A stretch of DNA of 64,000 bases. Source: Asterella californica (lineage: Eukaryota; Streptophyta; Marchantiopsida; Marchantiales; Aytoniaceae). The notes below the pieces were generated by a model. The model was not told the origin of the DNA. It made no database searches and saw only the letters and a program-made list of their open reading frames with translations. The translations under genes and the position numbers were made by a program. The stretch's first letter is position 1, and every line of letters begins with the position of its first letter. Positions 1-12,171 of the stretch are shown here, piece by piece. The DNA is taken from positions 3,286,001 through 3,350,000 of the forward strand of contig JAYKYS010000007.1 of the NCBI GenBank assembly GCA_036924285.1, written 5' to 3'.

Positions 1-838
1 GTAATCGCCTGTTAAAAACCCCACGAGCATAGCGACGTCGACATTTGAACTGCATACGAGGTGCACACGTTACATTCGGCTGCATCGAATGTTGTAGGAG
101 CTTCCTTGTGAGCACGAGAGTGGCCCACCAGCTCTGATTGTTTTACAGGATCAGCGCTAACGTAGACATCTGATAGGCGGGGGATTTCGAAGTGGGTTTA
201 CATATAAGAACAGAGCTTGCCAGCCAAGAACTTGTCGTGGAACTTTGGACGATGTAGCTATCCGAGGTCGTCGAGCTTGAGGTTCAAGCGGGTAACAGTG
301 TCTAGATGTCTGGCTTCCTTAGACTGTCGTATAGGAGAGAAAAGTGCATGTTGATCCAGTTCATGGCTCCGGTGATTGACTTAAAGTCAGATACTTTGTC
401 TCCACTTTCCAGGTGATGAGCATGTACGGGTTGCTCCAGAACAATCCCAGCCCGACTCAGCAAGAAGTGGAGAACGGAATCGACGGAAACATTTGCAGGT
501 GACTTACTTGCACTATGCAGGCTGTTGTACATTCAGTCTACTCTGTTTTCGCAGGACCCTGCCTCTGCTGTTGCTGGAAACCAGTCCAGACACTACTCTT
601 TCATGGGACCCGATTATGGTGTAGAGCGCAGTCAAGAATCTTATCCAACAAAAGAGACCCCAAGAAGTGCATCCACTCGGTGCAAGAGTCAAGTGCTGGC
701 AGATTTTCCAGTCATTTGTTCCGAGCTTTGAGAGGACAGTCGGCAAGTAGTTATATAAGTAGATGGCTGCAAGTGGATTTTCTGTTGATTTTCTGAGTAA
801 TCGTACCACTTGGATTTATGACCTATGAAGGTGCACAG
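1..838 (+). other. Probable intron of the aldehyde oxidase gene (left part off-window)
   Basis: No coding exon is recognised here on +. The first recognisable exon begins at 839 after an AG acceptor and starts in phase 1, inside the C-terminal [2Fe-2S] domain, so the preceding exon must lie to the left. I looked for the two cysteine-rich [2Fe-2S] motifs in all + frames and did not find them. A minus-strand open frame at 302-532 resembles nothing I know. At 838 nt or more, this would be the longest intron of the gene. Confidence 0.5.
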
Positions 839-3800
839 GGTATCGACCGGTTTTGGATGCGTTTCAGAAGTTCTCGTGTGACTCCCCGTTGCGCTCTGGC
901 GGTTGCCAGGGACGCAATGGTGGGGCTGGGTGCGCTGGGCAGGGTTCTGAGGACATTGAGGACTGTGTGGGTCTTGAGAAAAGACTTTGCGGGGGAGAGC
1001 TCACTAAATTGACTTGCTCGAAAGATGGCAAGACGTGGACGAGGGCCACTTCACTGAGTCATCTGTACATGTTGCTAAGAACAGCCAGATGTAGTGGAGG
1101 AGTGAGAATGGTCAGGGGCAATACCAGCACTGGAATCTATACTCCTCCTAAGGCGAAGGTTCTCATCGACATCTCCCGGATTCCGGAGCTTTCAGACATT
1201 TCTGTCACCGACAATAAAATCATTATCGGGGGTACTGCGACAATCACGGATCTCATGGTTGTGCTCGAAAACAACCTCGATCGATCTCCCACCTTCGAGC
1301 CACTGTTGAAACATCTGCAAAGAGTGAGTGTACCCACGCGCCTGTGGTTTTCAGGTTCAGAACTGTGTGTATGGATTTCTGGAAGTCAAAATATCTTTTT
1401 TTCTGGAGCTTTTATGACCTGAAGACGGAGGCGATGTTGGTGCTGAGCTTGGAGCTGCTTGGTTGCTTCTGGTTCGTGTGGGCCGTCATTGCAGGTAGCT
1501 CACCCCCAAGTGCGTAACGTTGGTTCTGTTGCGGGCAATCTGGTGCTGTGCAATTTACACGGGGACTTCACATCCGATATTGCAACTATTTTCATGGCTG
1601 CCCAAGTACGTCTGAGATTGGGGATGGCAGACACGTTCGGAACACACGAGTCTGTTGGCCTGTGGGAGTTCTTCAAGATGAGTCTGCAAGGAGTCGTAGT
1701 ATTAGAAATCCACTTGCCTTATGCAACAGCTCAAACTCAGTTCAAGTCGTACAAGGTGGCTCTCAGGAAAGTGAACGCACATGCTCTCCTGAACGCTGCT
1801 TTCAAGGTCGAAATCGACAAATCCACGGGTACTGTTGTCCAACTCAACATATGTGCATATCAAGATTATCAACATCATGAAGTGCAAGAGTACTGTAGCT
1901 TAATATTTCGATCTGTCAGGCCTTAGAGTGTTAATTACAATGTGCCAAGGGATTGCACCTCTTCTTTAGAACAATATTATTGGAAAGAGGTGAAAATGAT
2001 GCTTCGTGTGTAATGTTATAAAAGCAGAAGCTTGAAATTAGCTCTTTTTACGGCTGATTCATGAACATTTCCCTTTGCACTATACGCACTCCTTTACCCT
2101 CATTGCGTAAAAAAGTCGTTTTCAGTTTGACGCACGGGAGGGTCGACAACAAGAGCAGTCGAATATAGGTTGTCAACTTCTGGTTCTACTCATGTGTAAT
2201 TCCGCTTTTTGGATCCAATCTGTGCAGGAACATGTTTGAGCTCTCCCGTTATTGTCTATGGCGGTGTAAAGAACTATCCACTACGGGCATATAAAACGGA
2301 AACCTTTTTAGAAGGGAAGTGTTGCTACAATATGGAGGTACCGTCTCTCGCTTCTCATCTGTTTCTTGATTTGATACGTGGTAATGGTATTGTCGCCTGT
2401 GATCTGCAGAAGGAAAGAGTCTTCTTGAAGATCACCTGTCCAAGGATTCAGCGGATTCGTCCCTTTCCTTCTGTTTGCATTGGCACCTCTCGAGAGGAGT
2501 GAACCACTTGAAATACTTCTGCAGTCTGTCGAAAATATTGTGAAGTACAGTACAAAACCGTGCACAAGTAAAGCCATACTTATTCAATCAACTTCTCAAA
2601 ATTTGTTTGGTATTGCTTCTGTTAGTGGAACATTTGATTGTTGATTGAGTTGCAGGTTTTGAACAAAGCGTACCAAGTACTCTCCTCCGAAATGGTGTGC
2701 GATCCCCAGCTGAATCGTACGGAATATAAGTCCAAGTTGCTTGCATCCTTCTTTTTCAAAGCGATGCTCTCACTTAGGTCAACTGGGTCAGTTCCACCAC
2801 GTCTACGGTCGGCAGTTGCGAATGTGAGTGATCCTCAGACGGCAGCAAGGGATAGCGTGTGCATTCTGCCGAGTTGCATAGTACCACCAGTAGAAAGCGT
2901 GGAACTTGAATTCCGAGTCGAAGATATGTTTGGACAAGTGGAAAGCCCAATCAATGGATTTGTAGGATTTAGAAACTGTTTTGGCGGAGGTTTGACTCTA
3001 TAAGGTTTTAAAATTTGGCAACGTTTAGCTCGTAAACCCGGGCTGGTTCATCGAGATGTTGGAAACTGTTTTCACTTCGTTCTTTATGGGATCAATCTTG
3101 GACTCGTTTGACGGTAGCCCTTGTTTCGACGCAGGTTGAGCGCCCTATTTCCACTGGCCAGGTGTCTTACGATGAAGTGAGTTTGTGAACCCTCGTTTCT
3201 CGTCGACTGTCCAGACCGTGTTCCACCCATTACGAATCTTGTCTCGGATAGTTGTGCAAAACGTTAGCCACCATGGTAGTTCAGTTGAACTCACGGAACT
3301 AAGTTGCCCTTGGCCCGAGTCCCCTCTAATGATCTGCTGTGTGCCAGGGCGATCCAGCTTTTTACCCTGTTTCGAAACCCTTTTCAAAGTCTTCAGCAGC
3401 TCTGCAGGTAAGTGTACGAGTTTTCCGGTGTAATGACGGAGAAGTGGCATCATGAGTTCAAGTAACACTTTCATGCAGCAAGATGGAGCTGAGAAGTGTT
3501 GCTGTCGTCCCTGGAATCTGCCTGCCCGTCCTGTCACGGATCTTGAACTTGGTATGTATGTGCTCGTATTCTGTTCATTGACTAGCCATCTTCCACCTGC
3601 AGGTAACCGGTGAAGCTGTATACCTGGATGACATAGATTTTGCTGGAGAGCTACATGCTGTCCTAGTGACAGCAACTGTTGCAAGTGCGGATATAAAGAA
3701 AATCGATCCCACAAGAGCTCTCGCTAAGAAGGGAGTCGTATCATTCCTGTCAGCTGCGTCCATTGCTGCGGATGGTTACTGCAACCTTGTGAGGTAAAGA

Positions 3801-6800
3801 TGGAAACAGCGCCGATTGGTCTGCGTGCCATGTGTAAGCATCTTTTAGACAAAATGTGTCAGTAGGTCCTGTTGAGAAACTTCTTCGGACTTCAGATATA
3901 TAATGTGGGTACTTGGTAGTGATCTTGTTCAGCTTAGTCTTGCGTTCAGCTTCGTTACTTTTGTATTCCGAAGTACTCGCCCTAACTTTTTGGGTATCAT
4001 TTCAGTGAAGATGAAGAGGTGTTTGCATCAAGTCGGGTGTTGTTTTATGGTCAGGCCTTGGGTCTCATTGTTGCCACCTCGAAGGTAACAAAAGTTCCTC
4101 TTCCTTCAACCGCTAAGAGGTCACAGTTGTGGGGTCTAAAGCTTATCGCAACTAAGAGTTTCAAGTGACCGCGGCGCTGAAGTGTTTTCTACGTGTCTCA
4201 CCAGAAACTAGCAAATGCTGCTGCCGAATTGGTGGATGTTACATACACAAACCACAAACCACCAGTTCTTACTATCGAAGACGCAATTGCGGCGAACTCC
4301 TTCTTCGATGAAAAGGGAGCTGATCTCACACTTGGTACTTACTCCATCCAAAAGCTTAATTCAACCTTTTATTCGTTATTCCAGCCATGGCTTTCTGTTT
4401 TGCATCTGTTTTGTGGAGGTAATTTTTGTGAAGCTATATCGCAGTTTGTAGGTTGTTTCTCGCATTCTCGTACTGGAAACTTTCTCTCTGCTTTACGTGG
4501 GAAGCTTAACGTAGTTTCCTTGGCCATGTGATGGTAATGCTAGACAGTCCAAAGCTCGGAGAATGTACTGAAATTATACTTGCTAAGCAGGTTCACCGGA
4601 TGAAGCCTTCAAGGTGGCAGATGTGATCGTTGAAGGGCAGGTTAGTGACCTTAAGGCCGTGGGTTGATTTCAAATTGAAACCGGCTTTCTTGAACAGGAC
4701 GTTTGTATCTCTTGGAGGTGTGCTGTTAACTTCATATACGAAGCTCAGAAGATGGATGTGCATTTTCGTCGCTGGTCTTGACTCCGTTGTAACTCTAAGC
4801 TAGGTGGAGCATCTTTTTGTTCTGTTCTGCCAGGTTAGCATAGGTCATCAGTGGCACTTCCATCTCGAATCCCAACGAGCGGTGTGCGTTCCAGGAGAGG
4901 ACCAGAGTATTACAGTGTTTTCCTCCACTCAAAATCCTGCTCTGGTAATTCATAACTTGATTGTCCTCGTGTATGACTGGTACGGTCCCCATGAGCTTGT
5001 GATTTCTTGGAGGTCCAAGCTCCTGAGCTGAACCTGGAAGGTCCAGGCCCTCAAATATTTCATAACCGTCGTCAAGTAGCACAGTCAGTGGAGTTTCTTG
5101 TACGTCTTTGTTACCAGGATAAAACCATGTCATAATTTTCGTCTATTGTTGTTCTGTTGCATCTCGACAGATCCATCATTGTGTGAGTGTGGCACTCAAC
5201 AAACCACAACACAAGGTTGAGGTAAGGACTAGGTCTTCGGAAACATACACTTAGAAACTAGAAACTGCTTCTCCCTTGACAATCTCAGATCATATTTCTG
5301 TAATCAATTGAATATGAAGCACGTCATGTACTCTCCAGATAAACATGAGACACCATGATATGACCTTGAGTGCTTCCAAGTTTCTGGAAGTTGTAAAACC
5401 TCCCGCCGTCGTTGACGGTGAGTTTCTCTGGCAGGTGGTTGTCAAAAGAGTCGGAGGGGCTTATGGTGCGAAACTCAACAGGTCCACTTCAATAGCCATG
5501 GCTTGTTCGTACGCTGCAGATAAATTGCAAAGACCTGTCCGGCTTGTTCTTGATATCGGAACCAACATGGAGGTAAGGAGCGCGGTGCAAATGTTTTGAG
5601 TATGAAGAGCGATCTTTCTTCCGCCACAGAGTTGTCTTCTTTTCTGTGCCACCTCTTCTGACCATCAGTTTCACATTTGGACGAACCTTAGGTCTACATA
5701 TACAGACTTTCTTAGAAATTCCTCTTTCCTCTTTCATACTTTAACAATGTACAATTTCATGACCAGCTTCCAGGCGAGGGTTTAGCAACCGGAATCATCA
5801 TTCATGGAAGTTGTGAATATATCGAAGGATATGGTGAATTCACTCACACTGTTGTCCTACTCTATAACTACTGCAGACTGTGGGGGCGCGAAGTCCGTAC
5901 TCGTGCAAGTATAAGGTCGCCGCGCAAAAGGATGGGCTTATCAAGGCAATGCAGTTCCAAATCTACAACAACACGGTAAAGCTGAATCTTAGCTTCTTCA
6001 GGACATAACCTCGTCTGGAAACTCTACTCGAGGGTATTTAAATTCTGCAGAGAATATGCAGACAAAGGTAGCTGACGTAGGACTTGGAGATGAGTGAAAG
6101 TATGGTGGATCTCGAACCCAGTAGAAGTGCTTGTCTAGTAGTAACGTGTTACCGTGCAATACCTTGTTTGAGCACATCAGAGGATTTTAGTGTAGTCTCG
6201 GCAAGACTCTTTGCGGTTAGCATACTGTGCCTACTCCAAATTGCAACTACTATATCCAGAACTACTTTATCATCGGAAGTTCGGAGTTATGCTGTCGCAT
6301 GTATGTCCTAATTGAGCTTCAGCGAAGCTTAGCAAGTAGTTCTTTCATGCCAGAACAAAGAGTTTGTTTCGGTGGATGACTTACATCTGCAAGTGAATTT
6401 GATTTGTAGGGAGCCCATTTTGACTTTGAGTATCCAGAAATGTCGACCCTAGTCGTCTGGATGGATTCTGCTTACAACATACCGAATTGGATTCTGCAAG
6501 CCAAAGTGTGTAAAACAAATCTTCCAGCGATGACGTACATGAGAGGCCCAGGTGAATACTTGATCTGTTCATTCCTGATCAAACTGAGAATTCGAAATTA
6601 CACCTTTACTTAACATACAATAGTTACAACCAGAGGAACGTGTTTCTTTGCCGTTATCACTGCTGAAAGGATCAATACACAGAGAACCCCTGTAAGTTCC
6701 TTTGGTTCGTCTGCAGAGGTGTCACCGAAACGCCTGAGGTGTCCTAAGTGAACATTTCTACGTGCAGGCTTTGTTGAGATGCTGTTCATTGTGGAAACCG

Positions 6801-9726
6801 CAATCGAGCATACAGCCACAGTTCTGAATATCCGGCCGGATATTGTTCGTGAAACGAACATGTATGTTGATGGTGATAGGACTCCTCAAGGCCAGCTACT
6901 GCCTACTTGTAACGTCAAACTCATATTCGATACTCTGAAAGTATGTTGACGTAACAATCTCGGTACATGGGCCCAGTTTGTGTCATTTCCCTCGTCTTTA
7001 GCCCGCAAGAGCATGCTGTTATGTCGAGTACCCTCGTTTAGTCTTAAGTGCGATTGCCCTTTCCCTGACCAGAACTCAAGCAGTTACGAACGAAGACTCC
7101 AAGAAGTGGAGGGGTTCAACACGAACAATCAGTGGGTGAAGCGAGGGATTAGTATGGTTCCGTGCAAGTTCGTAGGATACTACGATTCACAGGCACATAC
7201 AGCTCTAGTGAATGTTTATCCGGACGGGAGTATAGGTATCCACGGTTCCGGTTGTGAAGTTGGGCAAGGGCTTGACATCAAGATAGCACAGGTAAGTCAT
7301 CTCACTGAAGTTCATGTTCCGTCAGTGATTGAGATAAGAAGCGTTTCCTCATTGTGAGAAGTAATCTACAACTTCGATTCTCAGATTGGAGATGAACGTC
7401 GTCTAAAGTGAGCGTGAACGCAGGTGGCAGCGATGGCTCTTGGGAACCTAACGAAGGATGGAATCAATCCTCATGATGTAAGGATCAATCCAACCACCAC
7501 AGTTGTGGCCAATAACACTGGATCTACTGGAAGCTCGACAACTTCGGAGCTGGTCGCCGCAGCCGTTCAGGTATGCTCCGACTACACACTACATCTATCT
7601 GTGATAAGGCGAAGTGCAAGATGTTCGTGTTGACGACCCAGTGGGGGTCTTCATAAGGCTCGTCTCGCTCACTAACGTCAACCTCTCTTACCTGGCAATG
7701 AGTTTACTCTTTCCTATAAATACTTTCTATCGAGTCGCAGCAGTTCATCTCTAACCCAATCCGTTGTAGCATGACTTGATTAATATAACTTTTTATGTTA
7801 TTTTCACTTCAGTTTTTTCTCTGGGTTGTTATATCCTATCTACCCTGGGCTTCTTGTGCAGGATGGTTGTAGGCAGATTGTGGAGAAACTACAACCAGTT
7901 GCTGATAAGTTCGAGAAAGAGAAGGGAGAGAAACCTGCCTGGATAGAGCTCATTACTGAAGCTGCAGCTCACGTTGTTGATTTACAAGCGCGAGGTCGGG
8001 TTTGCCCGGGCCCCGGACGTGATGGACCACATCAGTAAGTTAACTTGTCCTTGTGAGCCGGCTTCAAGTTAATCTTGCCACTCACGTACATTATCCGCTA
8101 GACTTTGTTATCCGTACGATTTGAAGGTGCAGTTCTGTATGATTGTGAGCGTTCCAAGGATCAGGTTCATCTTTGTTCCATGTTTCTTATGCTCGTTTTC
8201 TTTTGCAGATACTTGGCCTTTGGTGCCGGTGTTACAGAGGTTGAGGTTGATTGCTTGACAGGTATGAGATTCTACTTCGATCGGGTTTCTTATTGTGGTT
8301 GGATGTTTTATGTGTACGGTGATAGCTGACTACTATTCATCGTCTTCGAATCACAGGGGAAGTTAAAATTGTGAGGTCTGATTTGCTACTCGACTGCGGG
8401 AAGAGTTTGAATCCTGCTATTGATATTGGCCAGGTAAGTTGCAAGCAGCAGCTGATGTAATATTGTAAGATGTTGCGAGGTGTGAACGTAGTCATAAAGC
8501 CATTCCAACTTGATCTCGAAAGGCACTGAAACTACTCTTTCTTCTCTAGTTTGATTACTGTGGCGTTATCAGTGGATAGCTGATATATCTGTTATTCCAT
8601 CTGCAAATCACAATCAGATTCAAGGAGCATATGTACAAGGACTTGGGTACTTCCTGCATGAGGAGTTCCGATTTGACCATGATACCGGAAGGGTACGTGA
8701 CACAACATTTGTGCTGAGGATCATTATGTATCAAGCTCTCGTACAAGGGCAGGAATACATTTAGGGTGTTTGCTAACTGGGGAAAGTTATGATGCTCTTG
8801 CAGCTCGTGACAAACGGTACTTGGGAATACAAGCCACCTTCCGCCAAGGATATTCCTCTCGACTTCAGAACCTCTCTCCTCGAGAACAGCGGCAACCCCA
8901 TGGGAGTCTTACGATCTAAGGTACGGTTGAATTGCCACTAGGGCGGCGTATGGTGTTAAGGTGAACGTTATATGGTCTCCGGCTCTGTGTTTTCGTAGGT
9001 TCCTGATTCACACCTACGGGCTGTGAATGAACGATTAGAATCGATGATAAATCAGGCTATTCAGTGCAATCAAGAGTTGGTGGAATCCCTAGGAGGATAT
9101 AGCGGATTATTCTTAAGAATGGTCGGTATCATTTACAGTAGAAATCCAACCTTAATACTTGTTCCCTTGATAAACCTCTTAAGAGGTGTTCCAGACATCT
9201 TAATCCTCCTTACATGAGGATCTCTTCCCTGGTTCTCGATAAGCGGGTAGATCTCAGCCTCCATGTCCACCGTTCCATGCGTGCCTTATGATGCTCCCTG
9301 GCATGAAACACCAGACCAGCTGAAACGGAATCCGGTTCTAGTAGCTGACCTAACTCCGTGGATCCTGCCACGTTCTCTCTTGCAGTTCTCCGGGGAGCCT
9401 CCTTACGGTTTAGCAGCAAGGTATGTGCGGGAACTCGGGAGCTTTTCCTTTCCAGTCTCAGTGTTTAGTGCTCGTATTTTCCGGATATGTGATATAGTGA
9501 TATGGTTTTTGAGTTTCTGTTGGCTACTCAATTCACGAAAGTCCGAAACTGCAGTGCTATTTTGGCGGTACGACGTGCCATAGCGTCTGCAAGGGCAGAA
9601 CTCGGCATCAACGGATGGTGTACTCTGAGCTCCCCAGCTACGGTTGAGAGGGTAGTGCTCGCAGGTGGCATACCTTGTTCGTCTATGTTCAACATCTCCA
9701 GAGGTGGGGAGGAGCTAATTCGATGA
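839..9726 (+). CDS. Aldehyde oxidase (molybdo-flavoenzyme, XDH/AO family), 5' partial, 24 exons
   Basis: Molybdenum hydroxylase that oxidises aldehydes to acids in the cytosol; plant members act on abscisic or indole-3-acetaldehyde. Exons: 839-1323, 1495-1828, 2228-2337, 2656-2823, 3135-3176, 3603-3793, 4006-4084, 4205-4334, 4591-4640, 4834-4944, 5171-5221, 5435-5572, 5877-5975, 6410-6551, 6768-6940, 7073-7291, 7424-7570, 7862-8034, 8209-8261, 8357-8433, 8618-8692, 8804-8920, 9386-9420, 9555-9726. All have GT/AG borders and join in phase without stops, giving about 1120 residues. It starts at GYRP, the end of the second [2Fe-2S] domain. Then come the FAD domain (GNTSTGIY, NVGSVAGNL), hammerhead domain (ISTGQVSYDEVTGEAVYLDD) and Moco domain (GGAYGAK, CEVGQGL, TGSSTTSE, DCGKSLNPAIDIGQ, SGEPP). 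The catalytic Glu of GEPP is kept. The bovine xanthine oxidase residues Glu802 and Arg880 align with Leu and Ile, favouring aldehyde oxidase over XDH. The C-terminal 20 residues are uncertain, since a GT at 9667 could be a donor. The missing N-terminus (about 165 residues) presumably lies off-window. Confidence 0.9.
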
Positions 9727-11565
9727 TCCGTGTGCAAATCTGGCTGCACTGGGAAGAACAGCAGTATTTTAACAGTTCGGGTCAAAGTCGAGCACCGCTC
9801 CAAAGTAGACTCCAGAGGAAGATACAGAGAACGAAGAGAAACTACTTGTGCAGGGCGGCAACTTCCGGGTGGGGTTACCAGGAATTTCTGCGCTAAATGT
9901 AATTATATCGGATAACATCGTAGTTCTTGAGACATGGCGGTTTAGGTGTTGTAACGAATCACAGATCTAGACTTTTCCAACAGTTTCGTAAGTGCAATGT
10001 AGTAAGGAAGTACACAGCTTCTAGATGATGGGTTTGTCCTGTCCTTTCTGGGGATTGTTGTGACTGTCTTCCTCTCGGTGGGCCAAACATGGCCCATGGA
10101 GTAAACCTACCAACATGTACGTAGATTTTACGATGTTGTCATAGTTTTGAGGACTCTTCCACGGCTTTACTTGATTTCAGAGGCTTGTGCGAGCAGTGAA
10201 TCTCAGCTTCTTCTGATTGTGTTGAACCAGAGATTCTACAAGTTCATCCGGATGCCCTCTTGAGCACACGAGTTAAGGTCAGTCCGTCCGGAAATTAACT
10301 TTACGAAGGATGGGTTAGAGAGATTAAATCTAACATGCTAATTCCCTTAAAGCCTGTTCAGTCTATGAGCACCGTGGATTCTGCTGCGAAGAATGCATTT
10401 AGCGTCCAGTTAAGTTGTGTGCAAAAGACAGTCAGCATGTAAGCTCCCCTATGAGGGTGTGCACCTAAGAGCTACCCCGGAGCTTCCGATTTTCCGACCG
10501 AACTTGTGTCGGCAGTTTGTCGGGAGGATTAAACCTCGAGGACGTTTCAGAACCTGGCAGGCAATCTCCTTAGGGCGACCTCCTAAGGAAATTATGCGCC
10601 AGGTTCGCGAACTGTGGGGCGTTCCGCGTTTGTCTGAGTGTTTACTCTCGTTCTCGCTCGTAAAGCCTGTTATCGTGCAGTGTCGTCCAGGTTCAGAATG
10701 GATGGATCACATCCGACTATGGGGAAGTGGCAGTTTGGTGGATATGATGTATTCTTCTGAGCAACGATAGTGAATGTAGAACGTTCCCATGGAATCCTGG
10801 CTGCACACAAGGCACGAAGTGGACTCACCGAGTAGTTCTGGGGACTTTTTTCTTGTTGACGAAGTCCGGGGAATACCCGAACGGATAAGACTCTGTAGCT
10901 GTTGTCGAACAAAGTTCTGTTCTTTCCAGGAGTACTAACAGAAACAACTGTTCTTACTGTGGTTCACTTAGTATGGGTTCCGCAGGCTGATGACATCCTC
11001 TTAAAAGGGCACAATAACTCTGCTGATGTATTCTAGGCTCCACCATTCTTACATGATATAGTTCGTATGGTTCTCGCGAGTACTACGGCTGATTGTGTGG
11101 ACTCAAGATTGCCACTAGCTTGGATCCAGCGTAACAGAGAGCCTCCGTATATGGGAATAAAACTATCCACCTTCAGTCCAAACCTCGAGCAATCCCCAAC
11201 GTTAACATACATCCACCGAGCAGCAGGGGCATCCTTCCATGGCCATATATGGACTGTCCGATTGCGTTGATGATAGTTGAAAACACCCACGTAGTCACTT
11301 GTTATATTGTACATCCACCTGCATGCAGCACCCTCATCTCTTTATATAGGCGTGACTTCGGCTCGGAACACAACCAAGACATAACAACAGCATGAACTTC
11401 GGTTTCACAGATTCCACTGGTTCCTTCCGAGGTTCAGCCCACTCCCACACCCACCCAAGCAGTTCTAGGCTCCTAGCAGAGCGACTCTGAGAAAGGGAGG
11501 TGAGGACCATCAAATGCTCCTCCGTTGCTGCTTGCCAGTTCTGTGCTCGAGCCGCGAGCAGGCGC
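9727..11565. other. Intergenic stretch, no recognised gene
   Basis: Downstream flank of the aldehyde oxidase gene. Open frames exist on both strands, the longest on + at 10417-10770 and on - at 11033-11314. None resembles a known family and codon use is not convincing. The palindrome at 10551-10605 is listed separately. Confidence 0.5.
10551..10605. repeat. Near-perfect palindrome (two arms of about 25 bp)
   Basis: The left arm (10551-10575) starts AACCTGGC and ends TCCTTAGGG. The right arm (10580-10605) is its reverse complement with a few mismatches, and the loop is about 4 nt. Both halves share the blocks AACCTGGC/GCCAGGTT and TCCTTAGG/CCTAAGGA. It could form a long hairpin or cruciform. 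It may be a small foldback element; I found no second copy by eye. Confidence 0.7.
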
Positions 11566-12171
11566 TTACGGTTGACGGGAAACACCTCCACGTCTACCCC
11601 GGCGGTGGTGTAGAACAGCGTGGCGAGTTGATTTGCCGGGAAGGCTTGGACGACGCTCAATTACGATATTCAGGAGACGGAAGGCACCCAAGGGCTGCCC
11701 CTCGGACATACGCAAAACGTTATCGACAACCTCCTCCGATTCGAACGTGACGTATCCCCAACGGCCGTCCGGACGGAAAGCGACCATGTTCAACTCCGAA
11801 CTGCACGAAGTAGCTTCTCCATTCAGGGCCGGTCACTACTGAGTTGGCTCGGAAGTAACCGGTCCTCGGGTTGACGCAATCACGGTCCTCGTATAGTCGG
11901 ACAGTCCGACTACAGTCCGACTCGGACTGTAGACCCCCGTAGTGCGCCCACCGGCGAGCACCGGTAACGCGTAAGCCTGCAGCAGGCTCTCCGCGACCTC
12001 TTCCGAGCAGAAGGTGATTTTCCCGCAACATACTGTTCGACAAGAAACGTTCGGGACGAGTCCGAATCGCATGAAGAAGATACAGAGTTCGTTTTCGCTG
12101 AGCGGCCGAACACAAGCACGGAAAATATGGTTCTCGTGTTCATCACGTCTGTACAGCTGACATTTGAGCAA
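11566..12171 (-). pseudogene. Remnant of a protein with two RRM RNA-binding domains, frameshifted
   Basis: Read on -, 12171-11836 starts with an RRM-like segment: HIFRACVRPLSENEL, then FFMRFG, then GKITFCSEEVAESLL. A second RRM-like segment follows in a different frame (TGYFRANSVVTGPEWRSYF, QFG). It shifts by one base near 11790 into NMVAFRPDGRWGYVTFESEE (RNP1-like GYVTF) and ends around 11640. The pattern of beta-strand, helix and FG-turn fits two consecutive RRMs. The first frame change coincides with the palindromic block at 11895-11930. A very small intron could explain one change, but two within 150 bp suggest decay. I cannot assign a subfamily; a DAZ/BOULE-like type is one possibility. 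Confidence 0.45.
11895..11930. repeat. Two adjacent perfect palindromes with the same core
   Basis: 11895-11911 is a 17-nt palindrome, AGTCGGAC-a-GTCCGACT. It is followed directly by 11912-11930, a 19-nt palindrome, ACAGTCCGA-c-TCGGACTGT. Both contain GTCCGA. The block lies where the RRM remnant changes frame, so it may be an insertion or a repair-generated duplication. Confidence 0.8.

Noticed and set aside
515..796. Cys-rich open frame on + that might be the missing [2Fe-2S] exon
   Set aside because: Cysteine spacing does not match either [2Fe-2S] motif of XDH/AO and no suitable splice phase links it to 839.
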